In this document: positions 22,852 through 33,805 of the stretch, piece by piece | How the letters are laid out: the number at the start of each line of letters is the position of its first letter | How positions within the stretch are numbered: the stretch's first letter is position 1 | DNA from: Gnetum montanum | Lineage: Eukaryota > Streptophyta > Gnetopsida > Gnetales > Gnetaceae | DNA: 64,000 nucleotides | Reading direction: 5' to 3' | NCBI GenBank assembly: GCA_015680685.1 | Contig: MNCI01012642.1 | Location: 797,298 to 861,297, forward strand | Position numbers and translations under genes: made by a program | The notes under the pieces: model-generated | What the model saw: the letters and a program-made list of their open reading frames with translations, nothing else | The model's database searches: none | Told to the model about the DNA's origin: nothing

Positions 22852-22895
22852 CTGAGAGAGAGAGAGAGGGAGAGAAAGAGAGAGAGAGAAAGAAG
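22852..22895. repeat. GA-rich microsatellite
   Basis: An interrupted GAGAGA run beside the 3-prime LTR, in the element's non-coding part. Confidence 0.85.
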
Positions 22896-24419
22896 TTTTG
22901 TTGCTACCAATGCCAAGATTGCACCTCTCGTTGTCTATCCGTAAGCGCACCATCAATCTCATTCCTTGCATAACTGCTTCAGCACCAATCCATTCCAAGT
23001 GTTCCCTCTAGATCCAATCCATTGTTGTATGATTTCCATCTGCACACACAACACAGTCACATATTAGCAAGGGTAAATGAATCATAATGCAATTGATACC
23101 TTGCTTCAATGTAAGATCCATTGGCTAAGTTGTGGTATGGTTGATACAGATTCTGGAGATATAATATTGGTGACTACTGAAGGTGTAAGGGTTAGGAGAA
23201 AATTGAAAGAATCAAAAAAATTAGGTCAGGAACCCCATGACTAAGAGCGAACCCTCAGTAGTGATAGAATGAAGAAAAAGAAAAGGAACAAGAAAGGCGG
23301 AGAAAAAGAAACAACTGTAACACTGATGAAATGGATGTCAAAGATGGAAATGAACAAAATATGAAATGGAAACTAATCGTGAAAATGTTTAAGGGAAAGA
23401 AATTAACTGGTGCACCAAATAGGAATGTCAGTGGGTCCTCCCCAAAGCAAGCTCATGCCCTTAATGCCCTGACAAACCCACATTCAAAGAGTCTGTAGGC
23501 TCTGGGAATGTCATTTGAAACAAGAGTTAAAGTCTTGACCACAAGAATTTACTAAAAAGAAAACAATGTGTCAACCAAAATATAGACTATTGATACAACT
23601 GGCAATGAAGTGAATGATAGAGGAAGAACAATGGAAAGAAGAGAATGGAATGGAGTCTCAAGAACAAGGTGGTGTACAGCCCCTTGTGTATTTAATGATT
23701 AATGTGACTTAAGTCTGGCCTCAAACAAACCACATCCAGTGACTTCGCATTAATACATTCAGCTAATCCATCCTCCCGAAGTAACAAGAATGCCTTCTCC
23801 AAAGAGCCACTACCATTCTGACGAAACGAAATATGAGAAGGGAGGAAGTGAGAAGGGCCTTAGTTAGAGAGAACATGTTCATTTTAGTTCCATAACTAGT
23901 GCTTATAGCCCAAATGATTATTCCGTCTAAGGGGTGTGCTTTGAATTCTCACTATTTTTTTGTGTTTTTTGTGAGAACCACACCATGCAAAGACCTTTTA
24001 TTTTTATTTTTATTCACTTAGCTTCCTAATAATTGGGTAATGTCGAAACGGTAAGAAAAATCAAGAAGAAAACATCCAAGCACCCAAGAGAATGGCCAAC
24101 ACAAATACATCAAGTTCCCTTGAAGCCATACCCTTTTCAATCCTTGAGTCCTTCCTTAGTTTGAGAAATGCCTAGTCACTGATTCGTTGAAAGTTCTTAT
24201 TATTTTGAAGAAAGGGACTATACAATTCCAAGCCAAGAGAGACCATAGAGATTTGTGGATGCATGGATGATGGGGACTCATTGCCTATCATATCAAAAGA
24301 ACCATACCTTAGCATCAACATCGTAACTTAAAGGTAAAAACCAAACATTAGCAATCAATGGAAAATAGTTCATACAATCTCTGGAGCACTTATTAAGTGA
24401 CAAACTTAACAAATGGATA

Positions 24420-24450
24420 ACACACACACACACACACACACATACACACA
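24420..24450. repeat. CA/TG microsatellite
   Basis: About eleven CA units followed by CATACACACA, likely length-variable. Confidence 0.9.
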
Positions 24451-24779
24451 AATGAAAAAGTATGACGATGTTGTAAAACAAAAATAAGAAAAGTTAAAGA
24501 AATTTATAAAACAAAAATGCGTAAAATAAAAACTTAAAAAGAAATTGAGGGCCTCAAATGATCAGCATAGATGGCCATATCCCCCATGATTGAATTGAAA
24601 GGGAGAGATCTGAAATAATGAGTGTTTTTTTGAATTTTTTAGAAGTGTCCAACTTCTCCCAATTGATGTTTTCAAGTTAAGTGGTGGAAGTTGGTGATGC
24701 TCATGCTCCAATGTGTCTATCCTTTTGTTGTGGTTGCAAGTCATTCCCCCAGTCAATTCCATGCATGTTGGTGAATTGC

Positions 24780-25400
24780 TTTCCTTATTAGCTATCAACC
24801 ACTGGGTGTTTTCTGGTTGTGTGGTTGCGACATACAGGCACCTTTGTATCTGAGTCTTTTGGGCACACCAGTTGCATACAGGAGATATTGAACACTCTTG
24901 TATATCATCACCCTCTGTATCACTATATGTGATGCATAGAACTTTCTTCTTCTTGATCTTTCCATAAAGGTTTTCCTTAGATATTTCCAAGGAAAGATCA
25001 CAAATTCCTAGGCATGCGTTTATGATACTTAGCCATGCCCTCCCCATTATAATTGGGAAGTCCCCCTTATTATTATGGACTTCTATCACTAGGAAATTAG
25101 CTAGGTAGGACCAACCACACACAGTGGTAATAATGTCCTTCACAAATCCCAAAGAGACAATGATGGACTAGTCAGCCAGCTCTAATTGAATGTTGCTCTT
25201 CTTGAGTGGAGATAGGTTCCAGGCTCTATACATTTCTCATGATATTAAGTTGGCTCCAAAACCTAAGTCAAGAAGAGCCTTACATGGTTCATTCTCAGCA
25301 ACTTGGAGGTAGATTAAGGAACTTCAAGGGTCAGAGAGTTTCCTAGGAAGGTGGCCCACCTTTATCCAGTCCATGATGGTATGTGTCAACATAACCGTAT
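24780..25400 (-). pseudogene. Retroviral-type aspartic protease of the Athila-type element, broken
   Basis: ALLDLGFGANLIS (about 25,250-25,290) is the Athila-style active-site region, where DLG stands for the usual D-T/S-G. Downstream, FPIIMGRAWLSIINA is the 'I-G-R-x-W-L' flap/ILG region. There is a stop shortly after the active site and another just before GFVKDI. The 196-codon open stretch 24562-25152 then runs past the deletion point into former 3-prime sequence. Reverse transcriptase, expected next, is missing. Confidence 0.7.
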
Positions 25401-25899
25401 GCGTTGAGCTCTATTGTTGGTTTGAAGGGAACTCTGAAGCCTTAATTGATGGAAGAGTGCTCATAGACTCAACCTCTTGTGGTTGTGAGAGCTTGTTTGG
25501 ACTATTGGTTCTAAAGAAAGGTCTTCTCTTTGAAAGGTTGTTAGAACTAGCAGTGGGTTAAAGATTTATAGCTCTCGTAGCATTATGTTGCTGTAGTTGA
25601 GAGGGGAGTTCCCCTTGCATCATTGGAGCGGGTGCTAGTGGAACTATCGGCATAAGAGATGCAGACAAATTCAGAGGATGGTATACATGTGGAGTGTCTC
25701 TCCCAAGAGCAGGAGTCTTAAAATACTCCTAAACTTGGTAGTAATGTTATGAAGTTACGTGACCCATAGAGTCACTTGGAGAAATTGGTTGCTGCACGTA
25801 ATAGCCATACGAGTCTGGTTGCCTGTAAGGGTATTTTTATCTCAACGGTGGCATCCCCCATGAATGTGGGTATTGCCACTACTAGTGTTGCTTGATAGG

Positions 25900-27878
25900 T
25901 TGTGGCAAAGTCCCACTTAGATAGTACGTTAACGATTGGTGGAACTGTCTTGGGTTACCTTGGGGATAAGGTAACCTTCGGGGTGCCTGCCGTTTGTTAA
26001 GTCTTGGGTTGAGTGCATACACCCCAAACTCTTGTAGATGTGAGATTATTGGGCAATATCCCTTAGGATGGTCATATTGGCAGATCTCACACCCACCATC
26101 ATTATCTGTATCTGAATCCACAACCTCATCGTTGATAGTCATTTTTCCCTTACCCTTGTTATGTGCATGGTTTGAATCTCTCCTCTTTTTCTTATCATGG
26201 TCACTACTTCGCTCCTTAGACTCCTCTGCGATTTTTTAAATGGTTTCGAATCTACTATCTAAGGAGTCCCACATTTGACCTACCTTATCTGACACTTTAG
26301 CTTTTAACTTTTAAAGTAGCAAGGTTTTTCTATTCACCAACTCCTCGAGTGGTGACTCATCCTCTTCCTCACAAAATCTTACTCCCCTCTTTCAGAGGGA
26401 AGGATTGTGGTTATACTCTTCTGTGCTTTCTCTTTTTCATAGATCTCCTTCTTCCTTAGCTACTTGCTCCAACAGTCTATGAACTTCATAGGCATATGTT
26501 CCAAGGGTTCTCCTAGTTTCGTGTCTTAGCCCATCTACAAGGTGGTGGAGTTGATCCCATTGTGCGTAGCCATGGCCCAGGAAACAATGTAGCAATGCAT
26601 AATATTGGCCCATGGTATCATCCAAGGGTTTTTGAGTATCCTACTTCCATCCTTGGATCTACGTATGCAAGTTGGACACTCTGGAGTACATTTGATATTT
26701 ATCGTTGAACATTTCTAGCATCGTACTCCACCTACGAGTGGATTCCGGTTCTAAGGATCGATACCAACTTTCTACTTCTTTTATGAGTGTCCTAGGAAAC
26801 AAATTTAACTTCTACCACTCATTTTTGATATTCTACAAGGCACAGGCATCATGAAATGGCTACAAGTGATTTTGTGGATCAACATTTTATCCTCCCTCAA
26901 ATCGGGGGATATTATTCATGTCTAGTCTCTTGATCTGGCTATCTTTCTAATGCCTTGTAGGTATCCTCATAGCCTCTGTAATATCTAACGTACTCCGGGT
27001 GGCTAGTAGGGGCTCATCATTTTCATCTCTTTCATGGAATCTATTATGCCTACATGGTTCCCTACTTTCCCTTCTTCCATGTCTTGACTCTCTAGAATGC
27101 CCTTGTCCTCACTCTCAACTCTCTCGTCGGGGGTTCTCATTATGCTCACCCTTATCCTCACGGTTGTGTTCCTTGTGACTACATCCTGATGTGCAAGGAG
27201 AAGGTGAATGATGTGATGAAGGTGGAGAAGAAGGGGAACCATTTCCATGATGATGTTTCTTACCTTCTCTCCGATGGTTACGGCCCTGATTGTGATGACA
27301 ATCTGAATGCCTGCACTTGTCATGTGTTTGTGTTTCCTCAGTGAACACTTGGTATTCATGGGGATCAGAACCAGGGTTATGAATCGTGGAGTGTAGGTTC
27401 TGATACCCCACCTCCTCACCATCGTTAGGAGGGGGAACGTCATTCGATAGAGAACCTATTATAACTGGTTCACCATCTCCAATTTCGCTCAAGATGTGTG
27501 AGACCCTTTTGCCCTTCAACGATGTATGGTAGCTCTCTTGCCACGAGTCCCTTAAATGTTGCACCACTATGGAATGGTAATCCATTGTGTCATAATCACA
27601 TGCAATGTATTCAACGTATAGTTGTGTCATGCCTATCTGTGCAAGAGCATGAAGAAGCATGTTGGGGATTGCATGATCTAGGGGTAACACTATGTTACCT
27701 TGCAAGTCTCGCCGATGCAGTTGTTCATCTTGATGGAGGATATATACTCATCGTGACGAGTATACACAACTCGATACTCTTGAGGAACTAGTGAATTTTG
27801 GTTATGGGTGTTAGACCACTGACTATCTCTTGTGTGATCCCTAGGTGGTGAAGTGATTTTATGAGAAGAAGAAGACAT
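25900..27878 (-). pseudogene. Gag of the Athila-type element, broken
   Basis: It starts with ATG at 27878 (MSSSSHKITSPP), about 125 bp inside the PBS. A first frame to 27,690 is followed, after a frameshift, by the 27,705-27,115 frame. That frame has a striking His/Ser-rich linker (about 27,180-27,400) with scattered Cys. Around 26,440-26,930 the retrotransposon gag core appears (DPQNHLXPFHDACAL, KEVESWYRSLEPES, YAQWDQLHHLVDGLRHETRRTL). Near 26,040-26,090 CEICQYDHPKGYC ... HLQE is a Cys/His zinc-binding-like motif. Stops and frameshifts break the frame at least five times. Gag would form the virus-like particle that packages the RNA. Confidence 0.75.
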
Positions 27879-28004
27879 TGTTATCTTGTCGATGTGCTAT
27901 TGACCATTGTTTAAATTTTCTTGTGATTAACCGTAAGGGTTCGTTTAAGCTTCCCAATGATGTGGATGATTTCCTATGTTCTACGTAGCACACAAACAAC
28001 TTAG

Positions 28005-28022
28005 TCCCCGGAAATGGCACCA
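28005..28022 (-). other. Primer-binding site, tRNA-Asp type
   Basis: The minus strand reads TGGTGCCATTTCCGGGGA, one base inside the 5-prime LTR. It matches 15 of 18 bases of the complement of the plant tRNA-Asp 3-prime end (TGGCGCCGTTGCCGGGGA), a primer known for Athila-type elements. Two of the three differences are transitions. Confidence 0.8.
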
Positions 28023-28023
28023 A

Positions 28024-28790
28024 TGATGAGTGGCAAGGTACCCCTACACTCAACCATACGAATACGAGCATTACACATGCGATCCAGTCAAACTCCATAG
28101 ACTAAGTGCCTACACACCTTATGATTAAGTAAGGTTGAGGCATGTGATTTTTATATCTTTTATGTTTTTATTGCCTATGCTAAGAGAGGAAAGGGTGAAG
28201 AGACTAAGTAACTAACTTTAACTAACTAAGCCTGAATTATCCTAGCATCAATATCCATTCCCACTTGTCATTTCACACCTTGAACCAATGCAATGCTGCT
28301 AGGATTACCAAACACTATTTGTTACTAGGATTACCAAGTGTAACACACATGCTCGAAGTGGTCATACTAAATGCACTTAACTATGAGAGTTGAGGGTTGA
28401 GAGAGATTAAGTCCTAAGAAAGCATTTAAACATTCAACAGTAATTAAATCCTCATTAGCTTAGTCCATGCACTGCAAGGTTTATCCAAAAGTTCATCTTT
28501 ATTGTCGTACACAATTGTGTGCTCAGGTACAAAATTGTTCGAATAAAGATTTGTTCACTTTGGGACTCCTACTACAGGCACATGGAAATTATTCTAACTC
28601 TGGAATGGAAAAATGGCAAGATTTTGGCTACGGTCTAGATCTAGATGGAGAAACAAGGGAGAGCCACCTCTTATTTATAGATTTTACGACACTCTGCGAT
28701 ATCACGTACAATACAGCGCGTACACGATATCATGGCCCATGTGATATCACGTATGGGATATCGTAGCCCATGCGATATCGCATCCCATCA
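28024..28790 (-). repeat. 5-prime LTR of the Athila-type element
   Basis: 767 bp, TGATG...CATCA. The TATA box on the minus strand is CTATAAATAAGAG (28668-28680). The presumed U3 beyond it (28,685-28,790) has five GATATC palindromes. The last 249 bp, 28542-28790, are also part of the 1,270-bp block duplicated at 46,823-48,092. Confidence 0.88.
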
Positions 28791-29811
28791 GTTGCCAAGT
28801 GTTTCCTTAGTAACAAATATCATAAAAGTCACCATAGGAAGTTACAAAAGAAAAAGGAGAAATACATGCCACAACTAATAAGTGTCCTTTCATATGCAAA
28901 CATTTAGGAAATTTAGTTAGGTTTTTATACAACTTTCGGGTGAAAATTAGCTTAGATTAAATAAAGCTTCATAGATCTGCCTTTTAAAATTATAACCATT
29001 GCCACATGTACATGTATTACCTTTTCAAACTTATATTATAACTTATGGCCACCATAATATACGTAATGTTTTTAATAATGCTTCATCTAAGCTTGCAACA
29101 CAAAACATGATATTTCTAATGTAGTTAGGGCATAAGGGTTTGGTGCTGCCATGTTGCCATTCCCTCATTGCTTTCACCACCGCATGGCTTGTTGGCATGT
29201 ATCCGATGTAGGAGTGGATTCACTATGATGAGCAAGCATGTGTTGAGATTGTCGCCTCATCTAACATCCTTGGCATGTTTCTACATGTTCTAGTACTTGT
29301 AAAGTTGCTCTAAAATGTCTCAAGCTCCACCTATTGGATCATCTCTTCCTTGCAACTACTAGTGCTCCAAGCTCCATCAATGTTGGAGGAAGCTGCATCT
29401 CCAACCATCATGGTCTCCCACGTCAGCACTACCTCTATTGTTGCCATCAACATTTGGATTGGAACTACCTATTTCACTTGCTTAGTTATTTCAAATCATT
29501 TTTTTATCATTTTCAATTGACCATCTCTAGGCTAGATTGAACCACCATTGAGCATTGAATCACCTTTTGTGTTTTTTCATTTTACCTTGGCTATTTTGCC
29601 AACATTGTCGCACGTTAGGATTGTCTATTTTCATTCAAAAATTGTAGTTGTCACTATTAAATTTTTCAGATGTAGGTAAGTGAAAAATTTGTTGGTTTTG
29701 ATGGTTGTGTAGGGAAGAGCCATGATGTGGTGTTACTAGTAAAAATTCATTGTTCTTTGCTTGAGTAGATGTCATTTCTCAAGTAGCATAAATCCGCTTG
29801 ATGATACAATC
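28542..29811 (+). repeat. Left copy of a 1,270-bp direct duplication flanking the EPRV cluster
   Basis: Starts inside the right LTR (AATAAAGATTTG), runs through the LTR end and GTTGC, and continues through about 1 kb of host sequence to GATGATACAATC. The same block is found at 46,823-48,092 in the same orientation. Counting by eye gives about 40 substitutions and two single-base indels. The virus-derived cluster begins at the next base. Within the host part no gene is recognised, although a 68-codon frame at 29334-29540 is open by chance. Confidence 0.9.
28791..28795. repeat. Target-site duplication GTTGC, right
   Basis: It follows the CATCA end of the right LTR at 28790 and pairs with 21844-21848. 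The same LTR end plus GTTGC reappears near 47,070 inside the duplicated block, showing that the element inserted before that duplication. Confidence 0.85.
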
Positions 29812-30087
29812 GACTAGCATACGCAAGGCTTGTCTCAAGTGGGAAGTACAATTTCCAAAGGGTAGTCAATTGTAATCCATTGTCAATTAGAGTTTCTGCA
29901 AGCGAAGCAAAGTTGTCGGCTTTTAGTCGCTCAGCTTCCCATTTTCGGGCATTCCAGCAAGATGCATTAGACAGATGCTAGTGTGGCTAGGTTGGATCAT
30001 AAGTGTAGTCATCATATTGACATAAAGTAGTAGGAGCAGTAGCAGGCTGAGGCTCATCTTCAAACAGGGAATCCAAGTATTTTAGAA
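29812..30087. mobile_element. Patchwork left edge of the EPRV cluster
   Basis: 29,812-29,838 matches the end of the viral leader beside the PBS (minus; compare 37,863-37,890). 29,834-29,856 is a scrap of movement-protein gene in the opposite orientation (compare 30,607-30,630). About 29,870-30,065 is ORF1 sequence (minus; compare 42,880-43,060 and 46,675-46,800). 30,068-30,087 is 20 bases matching 33,668-33,687, downstream of the protease. Short overlaps at the joints suggest end joining with copied inserts. Confidence 0.7.
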
Positions 30088-30340
30088 ATGGACTAAATTA
30101 TTCAACTTTCGAATTTCTAAAGTTTGATCTGTAGCACTATTGACTGAGTGCTCCAATAAATAACTGCAATCAACATGCATTTGAGGCGGATCTTGCCTTG
30201 ATGCTGTTGTTGCATAAGTGGCCAATGGTGGCCATCTTCCACCACTAAGCAATCTTCGATCACCAACTTGTTTGTAGGAAGTTGCCTAAAACATGTTAAT
30301 TCTATGTTGAAACATAAACATCATACCTCTAGTATCAAAA
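30088..30340 (-). pseudogene. EPRV linker between movement protein and capsid
   Basis: Nearly identical to 42,290-42,540 in copy B, same strand. In copy B this linker leads straight into the capsid coiled-coil frame, whereas here it ends at the 20-base scrap at 30,068. It has no known domain; the translation is Gln/Ser-rich. Confidence 0.6.
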
Positions 30341-30359
30341 TTAGGTGAAGTCGATCCTT

Positions 30360-31214
30360 CAGCTTGTTTTGAAGAGCTCCCTTTTCAGCTAATTTTCCTG
30401 GCGGAAAAATTGACAGAATAGCTTCAAAAGTAATTACAGCAGATCTTCCAAATTTTTGCATAGGATATTGACTCCATCACAACTTGGGCTTTTCATAAGT
30501 CTTAAATTCTTAATCTTGTAGTAGATGTTGAATCTTTGGAAAAGATTGTACATACCTAGGTGTCTTAATACTTCTTCCACATTGAATGAGATGTTGACTA
30601 GCCTTTGGAAATTGTACTTCCCACTTGAGTTTATGATTCATGAGGATTGTGTTGGAGAGTTGAAATGTTCCTCTTGCTGCTACGGTTGCATATATTGATT
30701 CGGGCAAGAGTTCTACTCCATGGACTTCAATGCATAGAAGTAAGGCACTGGTAATATAATCATCAACTAAGGCTAGTTGATAATTAGATTGTACTACACA
30801 TAAAGCATCTGAATCTAAAGTACCTTGAAACTGACAGATTTTAGCCTTTTCCCATGCCACTTCTGGATCAACACTTACACCATCACCAATTACACGGCTA
30901 TCTAATAATGTTACAACATATTATGCACCTATGTCATAATTAAACTTGGGGCTTACCATTATATCTAATTGTCCCAAATGACCACAATTATGCCCTTAAC
31001 CTTTCCATTTTTAAATTTCTTCTTCAGTGAATAGAGGTAGAAACATTGGATGGATACCTTTTCCCTTGATATCCAAGATAGCTTCTGTTTGATTTATGGA
31101 GGTTGACATTCTAGCAGAGAAGGTGCTCGCAAACTTATAAATAGCTTCTTTAGGAATCTGAGGAAAATTAACATCTTTATGTTCTCCAGTCATAATAGAC
31201 TTCTTTTTCTTCAT
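30360..31214 (-). pseudogene. EPRV movement protein, broken
   Basis: Begins MKKKKSIMTGEH at 31214. Around 30,930 it has YVVTLLDSR, the L-x-D-x-R type core of the 30K movement-protein superfamily. It continues through the open 116-codon stretch 30510-30860, where ITSALLLCIEVHG and ATVAARGTFQLSN fit the C-terminal strands of caulimovirid movement proteins. Stops near 31,010, 30,990 and 30,920 and at 30,510 break it. In caulimovirids this protein lines plasmodesmal tubules. It is the only movement-protein copy in the window, since copy B has lost it. It stands head-to-head with the capsid of copy A, which is not a natural viral order, so an inversion occurred. Confidence 0.65.
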
Positions 31215-31222
31215 GGCTTCTA

Positions 31223-32511
31223 GCATGTGGAAGACCATTTGGGTACTATTGAAGAATCAATTGATAAAGGAAATGATCAAGTTAGTGAATTATCCAAGGA
31301 AATGAGAGAACATCTTCAAGCTTATGAACAAATCCAAGAAGACAGATTAAACAAAAGAAATTCTAAAAGTTCAGGTACTATCAAATTTCATGAGATTTTC
31401 ACACTTGAAAATCAGATGAAGCTACCAGTCCCTATCAAAGAAGTATCTGCTCCACCGCCAAGGCAAACAATTCAAGTTGATGTAAGAGATAAAGCCTTGC
31501 TTAACAAAATCAAAAGATTGATTGCTGAAAAGAAAAGTAAAAGACCTGCAGGATCAACAGCATAGCCTTCAGCGCCTCCAAAAGATGAAGAAGATGATTT
31601 TAAAACAACGCACTCTAAACCAAAGTCTGAAACACAGTCTAAAGATACAAAGAAGCTGCCTAAGATAGAAGCAGAAGAATGCCAACAACGCATTATGATG
31701 GCAAGAAGACAGCCAACTAGACCTTGGCAACGACCTCCTGTCAACCCACCTTCTGCCTATTCAGCCTTTCAACAATGGCCAACCTCAACAATTCCAGTGA
31801 TCGACATCCACTATTTGCCACCAAAAGAGGTATTTCATGCCTTAAGATTGTGGATAGATAAGCTAAGAATAGCTATGAATATCCTAAACATAGATGATAG
31901 AACTACAATCATTGGTACCTTCACAAGAGCAGCTGGAAAGATACGTCATTGGTGGGAAAGTGCAACTACTGAGCAACAAGAACAAATATTGCAAACAGGT
32001 TTGCATGGAGTATTTGTGGCTTTGGTAATAGAATTCACAGTTGATTTATCATCCAAGCTAAGATTTAAAGATAAGTTGTTGCTTAGCCAAAGAAATTTAA
32101 ATGATTTGAGATACTTTGAGCAATTTAGTGTTGAGTATGGAAATGAAGTTTATTGCCTTGCTTTGCATCACGATCAAATGATTAATTATCTATATTTGGG
32201 AAGCCTACCAGCCAAATTAGGACAAATGGTGTTATATAAAGCTCTGGAAAAGGATATAGATTTAAGTCTAACATATTTTACAGATGTTGTACATATGGTT
32301 AGACAAGAATTACAGTTTGCATGCTACAATGTGTATTTGCAAAAGTTACTTCCAAGTGCAGAAGTCTGTCAGAATCTAGATGGTATAGATTCATTTGGAC
32401 CACCTACTCGAGCTTCCTCGAAACATCCAAAGCAGAAGATCAAAAGGAAAAGTGGTTACCCAAGGTACTCCAAGAAAATATGGTATAATCAGTGCTCATA
32501 TCACCCTAGTT
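31223..32511 (+). pseudogene. EPRV capsid protein, copy A
   Basis: The N-terminal part (31,227-31,561) is charged and probably coiled-coil (IDKGNDQVSELSKEMREHL). After a TAG at 31,563 a basic/Pro-rich stretch leads into the 272-codon frame 31695-32513. Its core (KIRHWWESATTEQQEQIL, FTVDLSSKLRFKDKL, LNDLRYFEQFSVEYGNEVYC) matches the capsid domain layout of caulimovirids upstream of a CCHC knuckle. The frame ends in TGA where copy B has CGA, a CpG-type change. Capsid function is inferred from position and pattern. Confidence 0.65.
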
Positions 32512-32567
32512 GAAGAAGGTTTTTTGCTAAGAAAAGAAGAGGACCAGTTAGAAAGAAATCTGTCACC

Positions 32568-32609
32568 TGCTACACTTGTAAGAAACAAGGACACTATGCC
32601 TATGAATGC
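32568..32609 (+). pseudogene. EPRV capsid CCHC zinc knuckle, copy A
   Basis: CYTCKKQGHYAYEC gives the exact C-x2-C-x4-H-x4-C spacing of nucleic-acid-binding zinc knuckles. It lies just after the capsid stop, in a frame that runs on into an acidic tail (32,640-33,026) with more stops. Confidence 0.8.
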
Positions 32610-33032
32610 TTGGATAAACGCCCAAAATATGGTGGAAGAATGAAAGCATTTTTTGAGTCAAATCCTGATTTAGAACCAGTTGAAGATCCAGAATAATGCA
32701 ACGAATAGTGTTTTTCCATTGAACTATTGTCAAGTTCAGAAGCCAGATTTGAACATTTAGAAGATCTGATTGAATCTGAGCAATCCGAAGCAGAAGTAAT
32801 AGGCTGAAGCAACATGATGCAAGGTGTGTTAGATTTTGATATTTCTGATGAAGAATGGTTTTCAAATATTTCTTTAAATGAACCAATGGAAGAAAGTTGG
32901 GAAGATTTGGAAAAATGGCTAGAAATGGAAACAGCTTCATTTTTTGATATATCTAATCAAGAACAAAAGTGGGACACAGAAGATACAGATAAAGATCCAA
33001 GCGTTTCTTCATGCTTAGGATGTTAGGAGACA

Positions 33033-33805
33033 TTGGCAAAAGCTGGAACTCAAGAAGGCTCGTCATCTGAAGATGATCGCCCTCAGAACATTATTCAAAA
33101 GATGCCACAGTTTTTAGTTACTCCATATCAAAAGAAGTTTCCAGTGAAACAAGAAGCAAAATTAGCTAGAATCAAGAAAAAGAAGGTAACACCAAAATTC
33201 CAGCATCAGATTAAGCATTTATTAGCTTTGCATAATGTTTTGCTTATTCCAATCAAAATCCCTATGGATGGAGACAAGAAATGGCGAAAGTATCAAGTTT
33301 TTATTGATACTGGTGCAACTCTCAATTTCTGCCATAGAGATGTGTTAGAAAAGTGGGAAGAAAATCCTAAGCCAGTTACTCTAGAAACCATGAATGGTAT
33401 AAGGATTTTGTCTCATTTTTCTTTTAATATTCTATCTCCTTAAATGATGAATATGTGGGCACAACCAATTTTGTGCAAGTTTCAGATAATGGTTTCGATA
33501 TTGAATTAGGAGCACATTTCATGGATAGTATAGGCCCCTATACTATTGGTCAAAAGATGGTAGTCTGCTCGTCGCCGCTTCAAGATCCTAGACCAAAGAT
33601 CATTGTTGGAAGAATTCCTACTACTTTACAGAAGAACAAGCACCCACAACTAAAGGGATTTAAGATGAATCCAAGTATTTTAGAAATTGTGTCTCAATTT
33701 GAAATGGAAGATATTTCCAAAGCCAAATATCAACATGTCCAACAACTGAAGAAAGCTCAAATCAATCTCAACTCAAAAGATAGACAGTTAGTGCCTTGTT
33801 TCTAG
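33033..33805 (+). pseudogene. EPRV aspartic protease region, copy A
   Basis: VFIDTGATLNFCHRDVL has the catalytic D-T-G at 33306-33314, typical of retroviral-type proteases that mature the polyprotein. The frame closes at 33,443 because one C is missing near 33,430 relative to fragment C. The protein continues in another frame (33,455-33,805) with GTTNFVQVSD and KIIVGRIPTTL. Copy B lacks this region entirely. Confidence 0.75.

Larger units (their letters stand above)
22661..24560 (-). other. Non-coding 3-prime part of the Athila-type element
   Basis: Matches 52.5-53.8 kb of the longer element in several blocks (for example 23,430-23,500, 23,870-24,000 and 24,565-24,660). It holds a GA-rich microsatellite and a CA microsatellite. 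No coding domain is seen. Confidence 0.6.
21849..28790 (-). mobile_element. Athila-type LTR retrotransposon, complete ends, pol-deleted
   Basis: The LTRs at 21849-22652 and 28024-28790 begin TGATG and end CATCA. They are flanked by the 5-bp duplication GTTGC. A PBS matching tRNA-Asp adjoins the right LTR and a polypurine tract adjoins the left, so transcription runs on the minus strand. The internal region holds decayed gag, a Cys/His-like motif and a protease, then a long non-coding part. Reverse transcriptase, RNase H and integrase are absent. The related element at 48.7-60.9 kb has all of these between the blocks that are joined here, so this is an internal-deletion, non-autonomous derivative. 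Confidence 0.9.
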
